This document shows, piece after piece, positions 44,893 to 53,583 of a DNA stretch of 64,000 bases (within the stretch, counting starts at the first letter, position 1; each line of letters begins with the position of its first letter). The stretch is from Enterococcus dispar ATCC 51266 (GTDB lineage: Bacteria > Bacillota > Bacilli > Lactobacillales > Enterococcaceae): assembly GCF_000406945.1 (NCBI RefSeq), contig NZ_KE136354.1, positions 1,084,101-1,148,100 of the forward strand, read 5' to 3'. Made by a program: the position numbers and the translations under genes. The notes under the pieces were generated by a model. The model ran no database searches, was not told where the DNA came from, and saw only the letters and a list, made by a program, of their open reading frames with translations.

Positions 44893-46716
44893 TTATGAGT
44901 GTGCTTGAATCCATTCTTTTATTTCTCCGAGATCTTTAGCGTATTGATCTTTACTAATATCAAAATCTGATTTTTTGAATGACAAAGTGTATTCCAGTGA
45001 AGCGTAGTCAATGTTAACTGTGCTCGCTGTGGTTCCATCTGATGGTTCAGCGTAGGCTAAGGCGTAGACAAAGCCATCATTTTGGATACGTATTCCGATA
45101 TTGGTAGTTAACTCATTTGTTAATTGCTGAATATCACTAGCTGTGTGAGACTTAGCTGAATACCAACCATTATCGGACCATAATGCTAAAGTTAACTTAT
45201 TGCCGCTCGGACTTACTCCATATCCCCATATATTAGATTTTAAACACGTAATATTAGCTTTCAAAAAAGCAATCTGCTTAACCAACGTATCAGCTCCAAC
45301 AGATTCAAACAACCCAGGGCGATCACGGTTAATTTGTTCAACAAGATTAAAAGAGAATATGGCGTTAATTCTTTTTTGATCATCAGCTATTGCTATCCTC
45401 CATGCGTTACCGTCAAGAGTTGCTATATTGCTATAATTAGACTGGATTACTTCCCATCCGCTAGTATTACTTGGTGTCAAGGTAGTTGAATATTTAACTA
45501 TATTACAGTTTTCTACTGTACTCCTTAACACCTTGCCTTTAAAATCAATCAAATGTCTTTTAGTAATCTGTTGACCCGTATGCCAAGAAAGCATCAAATC
45601 TTCACTATTAATCTGTGCTTTATAGCGTGTATACTCTGGTGACTCCACCCATACATAGTCTGCTGGGTCATTGCTGTCTGTCAGAGCTAGGCCGTGGTAT
45701 TTTGAAAATTCATTTTCTAGTGTGCTGTCAGAAGGTGCAGAAGCCCAAGGGGTCGCTGTGCTACGTGGTTTAGTTCTACTAAAATCCACAGTCCCATCAG
45801 GGCTATTGCTCCACGCCTCGGACAGCTTCATGCCGTTTCTCAGTTCGGTGAGATTCTGATCTAGCGTCTGCATCTCCGTGTCCAACCGCTGATTCTTTTG
45901 CGATAACTCACTCGTTTTAGTGATCGCCGCGGCTGTGTCTGTTTCTAGTTTCGATACGCGACCTTCAACGTTCCCCGATCGAGTTTCTAAGCTAGTAACA
46001 CTCTTTGCCAAAGATTCTGTTTTGGTTTCTAAGTTTCCTGTTTCCGTTTCGAGATCACTAGCGCGTTTATCTAGCCCGTCCAGACTCGTCTTTAAACCGC
46101 CAGTGCGCCCCTCTAAACCCGAAACATCGCTATCCAATGTTCCTACCCTGTTTTCGAGATCTGTGACATCTTGATCTAATGCCTGCATTTTCGCAGTCGA
46201 ACCAGCTTCAAACGCATTCCATTCTCGCAAGAAATTTTCAGTAATCTCCGTCGCTTGTTCGGTAATTTCCCGTTTCGCCGTTTCCATGTCCTTGATGTAG
46301 ACTAACTCGACTTGACCGGCAACTCTGTCGATTGCCGATACCCGTTGTTCGTATATAATGCGATTTGAGCTGTCAGCCGCGTCTTCGTTGACATAATAGA
46401 TATAGACTTCAAACGCCATCAATCCGCTGTAATTTAACAGCTCATCTGGAAGAACGTATGAAAAAAGACCATTTTCTTCAATGGTCATATCATCGTTGAA
46501 AATAACCTTTCCAGTTGGCGTATAGGATATATCAACACTTTCAAAGAGAATCTCAACCCGTGAAATGGAATCTTTCGGAATAGATACTTTGTCTTTTTCG
46601 GCTTGAATTAGAAATTTCGCCGTTCGATGATCCTTGCTGAAAAATCTGACTGAACTATTGAATATCCGCTTTGTTTCAGCGGAAACATCGATGATAAATT
46701 TTGCTGATTTTTCCAT
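44893..46716 (-). CDS. Baseplate upper protein BppU-like with long coiled-coil
   Basis: 607 residues from ATG 46716 after AAGGAGG. Residues 1-150 match the BppU N-terminal fold (FIIDVSAETKRIFNSSVRFF; GLFSYVLPDELLNYSGLMAF). Residues about 170-305 are heptads such as LENRVGTLDSDVSGLEGRTG, likely a trimeric stalk. The remaining region may carry the receptor-binding head (VDFSRTKPRSTATPWASAPS onward). Such proteins are normally encoded after Tal; here the gene follows the terminase. Confidence 0.8.
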   Translation of the reverse strand: MEKSAKFIIDVSAETKRIFNSSVRFFSKDHRTAKFLIQAEKDKVSIPKDSISRVEILFESVDISYTPTGKVIFNDDMTIEENGLFSYVLPDELLNYSGLMAFEVYIYYVNEDAADSSNRIIYEQRVSAIDRVAGQVELVYIKDMETAKREITEQATEITENFLREWNAFEAGSTAKMQALDQDVTDLENRVGTLDSDVSGLEGRTGGLKTSLDGLDKRASDLETETGNLETKTESLAKSVTSLETRSGNVEGRVSKLETDTAAAITKTSELSQKNQRLDTEMQTLDQNLTELRNGMKLSEAWSNSPDGTVDFSRTKPRSTATPWASAPSDSTLENEFSKYHGLALTDSNDPADYVWVESPEYTRYKAQINSEDLMLSWHTGQQITKRHLIDFKGKVLRSTVENCNIVKYSTTLTPSNTSGWEVIQSNYSNIATLDGNAWRIAIADDQKRINAIFSFNLVEQINRDRPGLFESVGADTLVKQIAFLKANITCLKSNIWGYGVSPSGNKLTLALWSDNGWYSAKSHTASDIQQLTNELTTNIGIRIQNDGFVYALAYAEPSDGTTASTVNIDYASLEYTLSFKKSDFDISKDQYAKDLGEIKEWIQAHS

Positions 46717-46726
46717 AACGTCCTCC

Positions 46727-48440
46727 TTAATCAAAATAATATTGCAGATCATCTTTTTTCATTTCAAAAACGATATACGCATCTAATTGACTTGCAAATA
46801 CGTCAATTTTATTCTTCGCTTTTTCTTTATTCGGGAAAATATTCCCGTTTCCATCGACCTTAACCACTACGTTCATGTGGTTCCATGTCGATACGGGATC
46901 ATCGAAAATGATTTTTCCAACTTTTGCTTTCGATTTATAAACTTTCAAGTGATTGCTCAGATTTTTAACTGTCTGTTCTACAATCACGCAAATGTCGCCG
47001 TAGTAGTCATTAAACAGACGAACGATCTCACGCGCGTTCCATTTATCATAACCGACCGCCAAAGGCAGGATATTCCGTTCTGTCATAAATTGATGCAAAT
47101 CATTAAAAATATACTCTTGATCGTTGTAGTCCAATTCATGGATTATCAAATGTCCTTGCTGTTCCCAAGCTAGGTATTTTTCACGCTGTTCGCGCGGCAA
47201 GTTTTCGATTCGATTCCGTGGCATGTATTTTCGGTTCATGAACATCCGTTTGTCGCCGTCCACAGTCATGAATGATGCGGAACAAATATCGTTCACGTCC
47301 GATAAATCAAGACCAAGGACGCAACGTGCATTTCGTTCTTCATTGCCGACAAATCGGTCTGCTTCAAATTCTTCGATATTCCCTTTACATTCCTCGTTCG
47401 TGAAGAACGACAGATAGTTATTGACGGGCAAATTAAACGTCTTAGCCATCAATTCCGCTTGTTTAGATGGATCGCCTTTCGCATCCTCAATTTCTGCCAT
47501 GATCGTTTCTTTTTCAGTTGTGATCCCTAAAAGCGGCATGGCTTTCATCCACATATTGGGTTGCTGGACTTCATCGACACTATCCAATTTATAAAGCCAC
47601 GGCATGATATGGTCATTCTCACGTTTACCTTCGAGGATCTCCACCCACTGAGAATAATATTTATCAAAGACACGCTCGCGCTTGGTTCCGTTAGTCGAGA
47701 TATACCAAGTGATCCAATTTTTTCGTTTTTTTCTGGATCCATCATTAACTACTTTGATGAAATCTTCGTCATAGGTGTGGACCTCATCGAAAATGTTGTA
47801 ATGCGAGTTCGTACCGTCCAGCGACTCATAGTCGGAAGTTTTGATACTCATCAGGGAATTTGTGGACTCATAAAGAATGCCTTGTTTAGTGGACCGCAGA
47901 ATATCCGCCTCTCGCATCAAATGTAGCAAGCTATTCTCGTTGGCCAACATCGCACGACTAGCGTTGAACAGATAGCCTGCTTGTTCCCGACTATAGGCTA
48001 ATAGTTGGATATCCGCACCGTATTCGCCATCAATAATTTGCCCAACCTCACCGATGGCAGAACCTAACGTTGTTTTTCCAGTCCCGCGAGGCACAATAAT
48101 AGGCACCTCATTAATGAGACGCCTTTCTTCAGTCGTTTGGTATTCTTCTAATGTTTCTGGATTGGTTTTTGTTACTTCGGCATCATAGTAAAAGCCCCAG
48201 GCGACTTCAAAGCCACACCTTTTGCGGTAAGGCTAATTTCAGATTACCAGACTGCCCTTTTGTCTGGGAGCATTCACTTTCAATAAAATTGATACGTTTA
48301 TCAGCTTCATTTTGCTTAAAGGTATATTCTTCCTTGAATCGTTGCACTCGGTTGATTGCTAGCCCTACTTCATAGCAAATGGGAACTTTCCCAGCTTCAA
48401 TCAATTTCACGTAACGATCAAAATACTTCATTTTTTGCAT
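46727..48440 (-). pseudogene. Large terminase subunit, interrupted by a single-base frameshift
   Basis: The packaging motor ATPase/nuclease. Frame 1 (48440-48207) starts MQKMKYFDRYVKLIEAGKVP and runs to LKLALPQKVW before TGA. Frame 2 continues FEVAWGFYYDAEVTKTNPET and reaches Walker A PRGTGKTT, the DE motif YNIFDEVHTYD and the nuclease acid region VLGLDLSDVND. An extra base near 48209-48214 separates them; there is no long homopolymer. The two halves would otherwise make a normal protein of about 570 residues. Defect, programmed shift or sequence error remain open. Confidence 0.85.
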
Positions 48441-48501
48441 AGGTGTTTTTCACCTGCCTTTTGGAGTCTCCAATTGTCAAATCCTTCAATACTTTTCCAG
48501 A

Positions 48502-48996
48502 TCATTGGACACCTCCATATTGAGACAACTTCTCTTTGATTGCAGCTGCTAAACTATCACCGGCTGGGTTATTCAATTCGATAGTTTTTGCAAGCGACAT
48601 ATTGAGTTTTTGGTACTTCTCCATCATGTCGGTTTCGAGCTTAGTAGGCGTTTCGCCGCTTAAGATATCTTTGTTAATCGCTTTTGTTAAATGGTTGATT
48701 AACACTTGGTTGGAGTTATATTGGCTTTTCAGATTCTTTAGTTGAGCAGAATCGCCATCCAGAATATCGATGAAACCAGTAGAATCATTGATTTCACGCG
48801 CTTTCTTAATGACATCAGTTTTCTTTTTGCCACCATTATTCGACTTTACTTTCGCGGCTGCCATTTTTTTAAACTTTTCTACTAGCTTATCACTTACTTC
48901 TTCGCTAGTTTCTTCGAGTATACCAAGGCTTTTTCGATAGTTATAGATCGTGATTCGAGACAATCCAACGGCTTCCGGCACGTCTTTCAATTTCAC
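48502..48996 (-). CDS. Small terminase subunit
   Basis: 164 residues. The N-terminal HTH (MKLKDVPEAVGLSRITIYNY) binds the packaging site and the C-terminal half is helical for oligomerisation. It lies immediately before the large terminase. The HTH is of the resolvase/Xre-like kind seen in several small terminases. Confidence 0.75.
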   Translation of the reverse strand: MKLKDVPEAVGLSRITIYNYRKSLGILEETSEEVSDKLVEKFKKMAAAKVKSNNGGKKKTDVIKKAREINDSTGFIDILDGDSAQLKNLKSQYNSNQVLINHLTKAINKDILSGETPTKLETDMMEKYQKLNMSLAKTIELNNPAGDSLAAAIKEKLSQYGGVQ

Positions 48997-49009
48997 CTGA
49001 TTTCACCGT

Positions 49010-49110
49010 CCTTTCTGTAAAGTAGTTTTTAAAAATAGGAGAGAGTCGCGCGAAGGTGATGCCTCCGTTATTTCCGCACCCCTGAAAATCGTTAAATAGG
49101 GGGGAGTTAA
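49010..49110. other. Candidate cos (packaging) region
   Basis: The 138-base gap between HNH and small terminase holds TCGCGCGA (49046-49053), a G-rich TAGGGGGG tract and CCCCT/AGGGG inverted repeat (49079-49103). In HK97-like phages with an HNH gene, cos lies exactly here. The cleavage position cannot be read. Confidence 0.4.
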
Positions 49111-49134
49111 CAATCGTTTTGTGTTAATTTAACA

Positions 49135-49458
49135 TCAAAACAGATTAACATTTCTTTCTTTGTTTGGTTCAAAGGTTTGTTCTTGATAAAACGTTTTGGT
49201 GTTATGGCATTCGATACACAGCAGTTGCAAGTTTCTTTTGTTCAATGTAATTGATTCATCCGTATAGTTATCTGGTGTGATCTCCTTGATGTGGTCACAG
49301 ATACTCTTACCTTTGATTAGTCGATGACAGTGATCACACCTCATACCCTTCTCTGTTCTCACTTCTTCTCTTAGCTTCTTCCACTGCTTTGAGTTGTAAA
49401 ACTTTATCTGCCACTGCCTAAACCATTCCGGATGTTTTGGATTATAGAACCTACTCAT
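49135..49458 (-). CDS. HNH endonuclease
   Basis: 107 residues with two zinc cysteine pairs (CDHC and CIEC) and the HNH core CDHIKEITPDNY ... NLQLLC. It sits next to the terminase genes, as in cos phages where HNH proteins assist cleavage. Overlaps the preceding gene by eight bases. Confidence 0.9.
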   Translation of the reverse strand: MSRFYNPKHPEWFRQWQIKFYNSKQWKKLREEVRTEKGMRCDHCHRLIKGKSICDHIKEITPDNYTDESITLNKRNLQLLCIECHNTKTFYQEQTFEPNKERNVNLF

Positions 49459-49930
49459 TCCTGATCACCTCGAACTGCGTGTACTTGTCTACACTATAGC
49501 TATTATCAGCCACCAGATCATTGACCTGCTTCTGTATCAGCTGCCGCTCATTGATCGATTGAGTAGTTGTCTTTAACATATCCGTTACATTCAACCGACA
49601 GTCAAACGGCACCAATGCTTCATAGACCACACCAAACTTAATCAGCGTTACGTTTGCGCTTTGCCTTGTTACACGCAAGGTATGATTGACATATTCGGCA
49701 ATCAACACCACACAATCAACTATGATGTCGTCATACGTCAGCCCGCGTTTTAATCTGCCAACGATAGCACTAGCTTCAGTATAGTCACCGACTATCCCAA
49801 CCAGCCGACCATTGATCCGATGTACTTTCTTTAATCCGTGATTGACAGCTACCATATTCGGATCTGTGCCTTGACTGTCTGACATCATAGTTGCCATGTT
49901 GTTATCCGCTATCAAGGATATAAAGCTCAT
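49451..49930 (-). CDS. Ntn-hydrolase / proteasome-subunit-like phage protein
   Basis: 159 residues from ATG 49930. The start resembles HslV/20S beta subunits (SFISLIADNNMATMMSDSQG and HRINGRLVGIVGDYTEA), with alternating strands and a helix. The catalytic N-terminal Thr is not at the start, so activity is unclear. Similar proteins occur in some phages near packaging genes. It begins the late region after a terminator. Confidence 0.6.
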   Translation of the reverse strand: MSFISLIADNNMATMMSDSQGTDPNMVAVNHGLKKVHRINGRLVGIVGDYTEASAIVGRLKRGLTYDDIIVDCVVLIAEYVNHTLRVTRQSANVTLIKFGVVYEALVPFDCRLNVTDMLKTTTQSINERQLIQKQVNDLVADNSYSVDKYTQFEVIRNE

Positions 49931-49950
49931 AGTATACACGACCTTTCCAG

Positions 49951-49979
49951 ACAAATTAAAAAGACCACTCACGATGAGC
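49951..49979 (-). terminator. Terminator of the early transcript, before the late genes
   Basis: On the minus strand GATCGCTCA pairs with TGAGTGGTC around TCG and is followed by TTTTTAATTTG. It separates the ArpU gene from the packaging genes. Confidence 0.8.
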
Positions 49980-50001
49980 GATCTCAGTTAATATCTAATT
50001 C

Positions 50002-50084
50002 AAACCAGCAAGCCAGACACGCTTGTTTAATTTTCAGAAAGGAGAAATCTGTCATGTCATGGTTGGTTGTCTGCTTGCTGGTTT
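50002..50084. repeat. Inverted repeat enclosing a ten-codon plus-strand frame
   Basis: AAACCAGCAAGC at 50002-50013 is complementary to GCTTGCTGGTTT at 50073-50084, with GAC/GTC further in. Between them on the plus strand AAAGGAG (50038-50044) precedes ATG 50054, which opens MSWLVVCLLV and a stop inside the right arm. Purpose unknown. Confidence 0.55.
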
Positions 50085-50154
50085 AATCTACTTTATCATT
50101 CTAACATGGCAACTGTTGCACGATGGTGCGCGTTTTGTGCAGGTTTTGTGCAAG

Positions 50155-50664
50155 CTACTTAATATCCAAAGCTCCGACACCATATAAGATCGGAGACAAT
50201 TCGTTGATTGCTTCCTTCGTCTTTCGATTGACGGTAGTACGATCGATTCCGAATCTGCTAGCGATCAGCTCGTCACTCATACTACGCTTTGCCAAATACT
50301 TGAGATCAATAATACTATAATTGATACTTCCGTTGTCAGCACACTCCTGTTTATACTCAGCTAAAGCCTTATCAACGTTTCGCATGATCTTGACTGTTTT
50401 CGCTTTATTTTGCATGAGAGAGCTGAGAGTGAGATAGCGATGATCCCAGAATGTTTCTTTGTCTTCTTCGAGTTGTTCTTCCACATTCTTTACATGAGCG
50501 CTGAGCTTTCTATAATTGCTTAGTAATAAACGCGTATTGTGGAACGTATACTCTCGCATTTTCTTAAACTCGTTCCGCTGTATGCTTGCGAGTCTTGAAC
50601 ACACGCGATCTGCCAAACGATCTAGGTCTTCATCTGTTAGTTTCATATACTGTATTTCTTCCAT
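50155..50664 (-). CDS. ArpU family late transcription regulator
   Basis: 169 residues. The C-terminal part has a sigma-like HTH (SMSDELIASRFGIDRTTVNR) and the central part is coiled coil. ArpU-type proteins activate late genes in Enterococcus and Streptococcus phages. ATG 50664 has GGAGG seven bases upstream. It is the last early gene, directly before the late region. Confidence 0.82.
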   Translation of the reverse strand: MEEIQYMKLTDEDLDRLADRVCSRLASIQRNEFKKMREYTFHNTRLLLSNYRKLSAHVKNVEEQLEEDKETFWDHRYLTLSSLMQNKAKTVKIMRNVDKALAEYKQECADNGSINYSIIDLKYLAKRSMSDELIASRFGIDRTTVNRKTKEAINELSPILYGVGALDIK

Positions 50665-50797
50665 ACTCGTCCTCCCACTTCCTGCGAATACGACCCATTA
50701 ATTCATTCATCGATTTATAGGCTATAATTAACTTCCGCTGTTTCCGATGGATATATTGCGCTTGTAGCCTGGCTATGCGTCTGTGTCGGTTGTTCAT
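50630..50797 (-). CDS. Small basic phage protein
   Basis: 55 residues, missed by size limits. AGGAGG stands seven bases before ATG 50797. The first half is very basic (MNNRHRRIARLQAQYIHRKQ). It overlaps the ArpU start. No family recognised. Confidence 0.7.
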   Translation of the reverse strand: MNNRHRRIARLQAQYIHRKQRKLIIAYKSMNELMGRIRRKWEDEYGRNTVYETNR

Positions 50798-50807
50798 TTT
50801 CTTCCTC

Positions 50808-50876
50808 CTAAATAAACATCATTGCGATCGACCCAATTCCCCAAAATAGCTCTATCGTTTTCCATTCATCATTCAA
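50808..50876 (-). CDS. Possible 22-residue membrane peptide
   Basis: TTG 50876 follows a GGGGGAA site inside the end of the preceding gene. The product (NDEWKTIELFWGIGSIAMMF core) is a short hydrophobic helix. The frame abuts the AGGAGG of the next gene. Weak evidence. Confidence 0.4.
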   Translation of the reverse strand: MNDEWKTIELFWGIGSIAMMFI

Positions 50877-51180
50877 TAGTTTTGTTCCCCCATTCCGCAA
50901 ACGCAGCGAGGACTTGGAATTGTTGCGCCATAGTTAGTCTCATTCGCACAAACATTTCGTGAATATTTATTGTGGAGTATACCGTTCCAAACGGACTTGA
51001 CCATTTTGTCCGTTTATATTCTTCCTTCAACCACTCCAACACGACCTGCTGATCGTCGGTGAGCTTTGCTTCGTACGGATCAAATCCATTGAAATTAATA
51101 TGTCCTGATCCAGCTTTTTGGACAAATTCATAAGTTCCGATTTTCCTGCCATTTAGGAATACGGTATTTTTTTTAATCAT
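50869..51180 (-). CDS. Phage hypothetical protein
   Basis: 103 residues, soluble (FLNGRKIGTYEFVQKAGSGH; LTDDQQVVLEWLKEEYKRTK). The latter resembles the tail of DUF1642-type phage proteins, without certainty. It is one of three genes that start at the repeated junction GGAGGTAGCGGAATGA. Confidence 0.68.
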   Translation of the reverse strand: MIKKNTVFLNGRKIGTYEFVQKAGSGHINFNGFDPYEAKLTDDQQVVLEWLKEEYKRTKWSSPFGTVYSTINIHEMFVRMRLTMAQQFQVLAAFAEWGNKTIE

Positions 51181-51192
51181 TCCGCTACCTCC

Positions 51193-51354
51193 TCAATAAA
51201 TAAGTAATCTTACCGTTTTGCCAGAATTATTCCGCCACAGTGAATTAGAAACGCCATTCGTGTAGCACTCCATATATTTAACTAACTGCCAACCTCTTAG
51301 CCTAATATCTGATTCCCAATAGACTTTCTGACCTAAGAATGTTTTGGGTTTCAT
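51193..51354 (-). CDS. Small phage hypothetical protein
   Basis: 53 residues from ATG 51354 (MKPKTFLGQKVYWESDIRLR). GGAGG lies seven bases upstream, in the shared junction sequence. No family recognised. Confidence 0.68.
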   Translation of the reverse strand: MKPKTFLGQKVYWESDIRLRGWQLVKYMECYTNGVSNSLWRNNSGKTVRLLIY

Positions 51355-51554
51355 TCCGCTACCTCCAATTTTCGTCCGCACCACGGACAATTGCGGATGA
51401 TGTACTCGCTAGTGTATTCGTGATACATTCCTCCACCGTACTCTTGATACCGTTGCTTTATTACCAAAATATTTTCTTTTACCAAAAGGCGATTTCCGGC
51501 AGTATCTTCTAAATAAAAGGTTCCATCTGTTTCACATAACGGACATTTATTCAT
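51351..51554 (-). CDS. Small zinc-ribbon phage protein
   Basis: 67 residues with CPLC near the start and CPWC near the end, a treble-clef-like zinc ribbon with a long strand-rich insert. It begins at the repeated junction and ends with EVAE, like its upstream neighbour. Confidence 0.72.
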   Translation of the reverse strand: MNKCPLCETDGTFYLEDTAGNRLLVKENILVIKQRYQEYGGGMYHEYTSEYIIRNCPWCGRKLEVAE

Positions 51555-51787
51555 TCCGCTACCTCCACTTCCTCTATTCGGTATTCTGCTCCATACGGGT
51601 TGAACCGAACAGAGTCTCCAGATACGAGTTGTTTCAGCAGTTCCTGTTTGTCATACCCCTCATCTACGTATTCGCACCACCAAGCGTTTAATTGACGAAT
51701 TGTAGGTTTCTCCTTGTATAACCTAACCAGATTATTTTCGGGTTGGTTATATTCATTTTCGATTGAGAAAATCGCCCAAACTTTCAT
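51551..51787 (-). CDS. Phage hypothetical protein
   Basis: 78 residues, acidic (MKVWAIFSIENEYNQPENNL; QLNAWWCEYVDEGYDKQELL). No family recognised. Four-base overlaps (ATGA) join it to both neighbours. Confidence 0.72.
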   Translation of the reverse strand: MKVWAIFSIENEYNQPENNLVRLYKEKPTIRQLNAWWCEYVDEGYDKQELLKQLVSGDSVRFNPYGAEYRIEEVEVAE

Positions 51788-52347
51788 ACTTCCTCCACAC
51801 TCCCCTCAACCAAGATGGCTACTGCTTCTGCTTTGGATTTTTCGGTGAATACCAGACAACAACTTTTAGATGATGAAACCCATTCAAATCCTTCCTCATT
51901 ACATCCTTCTTCAAAATCCATAAAGTAGCCAGTAGCCATTTTAACCACCCACCGCTTCGGCTTGGCGGTGTAGCCGTCTAAAATAGCACGGCTGGCTAGT
52001 TCTCGATTGCTGTTAATCCAACCTGTGTAGATGACGGAGTTCTTCGCTGTTCCACCAAAAATTCCGCCATCAAAATTTTCAAGAACATGACCATCACCGC
52101 ACTGATTAATCAGCACCAGCGCTTTTGATTCGTGATATGAACAATCTACGATCAGTTTCTTGTACCATTGGTCAAACCAATCAGGCACTTCCACCTTCTC
52201 GGCTTGCGGTTCGGTGAGGGAGATTTCTTCATCCCCATCTAAATATATGGACGTCTTGGTGTTCTCCGAATTAATCGCAGTAACTTTTGACTTTACCCAC
52301 ACTGTATCTCCGACTTCTAATTGGTCGATTGCTTCGCTTACTTTCAT
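51784..52347 (-). CDS. DUF1642-like phage protein
   Basis: 187 residues. The N-terminal 60 residues form a small beta domain (KVSEAIDQLEVGDTVWVKSK); the centre has VPDWFDQWYKKLIVDCSY and the end YTAKPKRWVVKMATGYFMDF, both as in DUF1642 proteins of lactococcal and enterococcal phages. Function unknown. Confidence 0.72.
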   Translation of the reverse strand: MKVSEAIDQLEVGDTVWVKSKVTAINSENTKTSIYLDGDEEISLTEPQAEKVEVPDWFDQWYKKLIVDCSYHESKALVLINQCGDGHVLENFDGGIFGGTAKNSVIYTGWINSNRELASRAILDGYTAKPKRWVVKMATGYFMDFEEGCNEEGFEWVSSSKSCCLVFTEKSKAEAVAILVEGSVEEV

Positions 52348-52565
52348 TGTTGTTCCTCCTCGCTGATTATCCGACCTTTTTCTTCTTCTAAATTTTTAAG
52401 AGTTGCTTTCAAATCATCAATCCGCCGGTCTAACGATTCAATTTGCCGTTCTTTTGCTGGCATAGCACCTTTTTTAACAAGGTACATTGGATATCTTCTG
52501 CCACCAGAATCACAGGCTTCACAAAAACGATCACTGTCTGCATAAATTTCGTATCTGGTTCCCAC
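52344..52565 (-). CDS. Small phage protein with coiled-coil C-terminus
   Basis: 73 residues: a CxxC pair (FCEAC) near residue 15 and a coiled coil from 40 on (RQIESLDRRIDDLKATLKNL). Stop overlaps the next start (ATGA). No function known. Confidence 0.68.
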   Translation of the reverse strand: MGTRYEIYADSDRFCEACDSGGRRYPMYLVKKGAMPAKERQIESLDRRIDDLKATLKNLEEEKGRIISEEEQQ

Positions 52566-52597
52566 GCTCTATATTTCGGTATCATCACTCAATCTCC

Positions 52598-53086
52598 CTA
52601 ATCCTTCCATCGATCAATTTCAACCACAGATATATTTTTAGTAGGTTGCGAATTTAAAGCTCGAATGTACACTTCTCCGACTTCTAAACGTCTGGCAATC
52701 TCAGGTATAGAGCCTTCAATTCTGCGGTTGCCTTTTTGATAGCGATATTTCTTGTTTCTACGCTCATATTTATAGCCTTGTATTATTCCATTATTTTTTC
52801 GTACTTCTTTATTAAAAACACTGGCACTTTTATTCAAAAACATAGCTGCCGCAATCATTGATTCAAAGAATTGTTCTTCTCCTGTATCGATATCTGTTAG
52901 ACGTACAGACATATCTTTTGTCTTTTTAGTTTTAGGCTTATTCTGTTTCATTTCTAACTGTTTCAAACGGCTAAATTCTTTAAATAACGCAGATAGCTTG
53001 TTTTTCTTGTCATTTTCTGGCAAGTCACTATCAAGCGTCATGCACTGTTGAATTATTATTTGGCGCTTCTGTTCTTTAATCGTCAT
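52598..53086 (-). CDS. Phage protein with NUMOD1-like segment
   Basis: 162 residues. The stretch IDTGEEQFFESMIAAAMFLN ... KNNGIIQGYKYE resembles NUMOD1-type DNA-binding repeats, and residues 120-150 (GSIPEIARRLEVGEVYIRAL) look like a helix-turn-helix. The N-terminus is a charged coil. Probably a DNA-binding accessory protein; weak. Confidence 0.6.
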   Translation of the reverse strand: MTIKEQKRQIIIQQCMTLDSDLPENDKKNKLSALFKEFSRLKQLEMKQNKPKTKKTKDMSVRLTDIDTGEEQFFESMIAAAMFLNKSASVFNKEVRKNNGIIQGYKYERRNKKYRYQKGNRRIEGSIPEIARRLEVGEVYIRALNSQPTKNISVVEIDRWKD

Positions 53087-53097
53087 ATTTATTCACC

Positions 53098-53583
53098 TCA
53101 AAACGGCAAATCGTCATCATTAATATCGATTGTCGTAGCTTCAAAGTCATTTATCGGGTTCACGCCTAAATTCGTCTGTGTGGCGTTTTGCTTGTTTGGA
53201 GTGTAATTGTTCGTTTGAGTGTTCGAAACGTTTGTAGCACTCGTATTTTGGCTAGAATTATTATTTTTGCTTTCTAGCAGTTGGAAATTTTCAACTACTA
53301 CTTCTGTCACGTACACTCGCTGTCCTTGTTGATTTTCATAATTTCGTGTTTGGATACGGCCAGTAACACCTAGCAGAGTGCCTTTACGGGCATAATTTGC
53401 TAAGGTTTCAGCTGGTTTACGCCAGATTACGCAATTGATAAAATCTGCTTCACGCTCACCATTAGCATTTTTAAAACTGCGATTCACCGCTAAAGTAAAG
53501 CTTGCTGCTGCCGTTCCATTGCTTGTATATCTCAAATCCGGCTCTTTCGTGAGTCTTCCAACTAGCGTGACATTGTTTATCAT
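53098..53583 (-). CDS. ssb: Single-stranded DNA-binding protein
   Basis: 161 residues. The OB fold is at 1-105 ([39 protein letters not shown]), followed by an Asn/Gln-rich linker and the acidic tail ending DDDLPF, which binds partner proteins. It overlaps the replication gene upstream by four bases. Confidence 0.95.
   Translation of the reverse strand: MINNVTLVGRLTKEPDLRYTSNGTAAASFTLAVNRSFKNANGEREADFINCVIWRKPAETLANYARKGTLLGVTGRIQTRNYENQQGQRVYVTEVVVENFQLLESKNNNSSQNTSATNVSNTQTNNYTPNKQNATQTNLGVNPINDFEATTIDINDDDLPF

Noticed and set aside
49010-49110. Small coding gene between HNH and small terminase
   Set aside because: No frame with both a start and ribosome site; G-rich inverted repeats fit a packaging site better.
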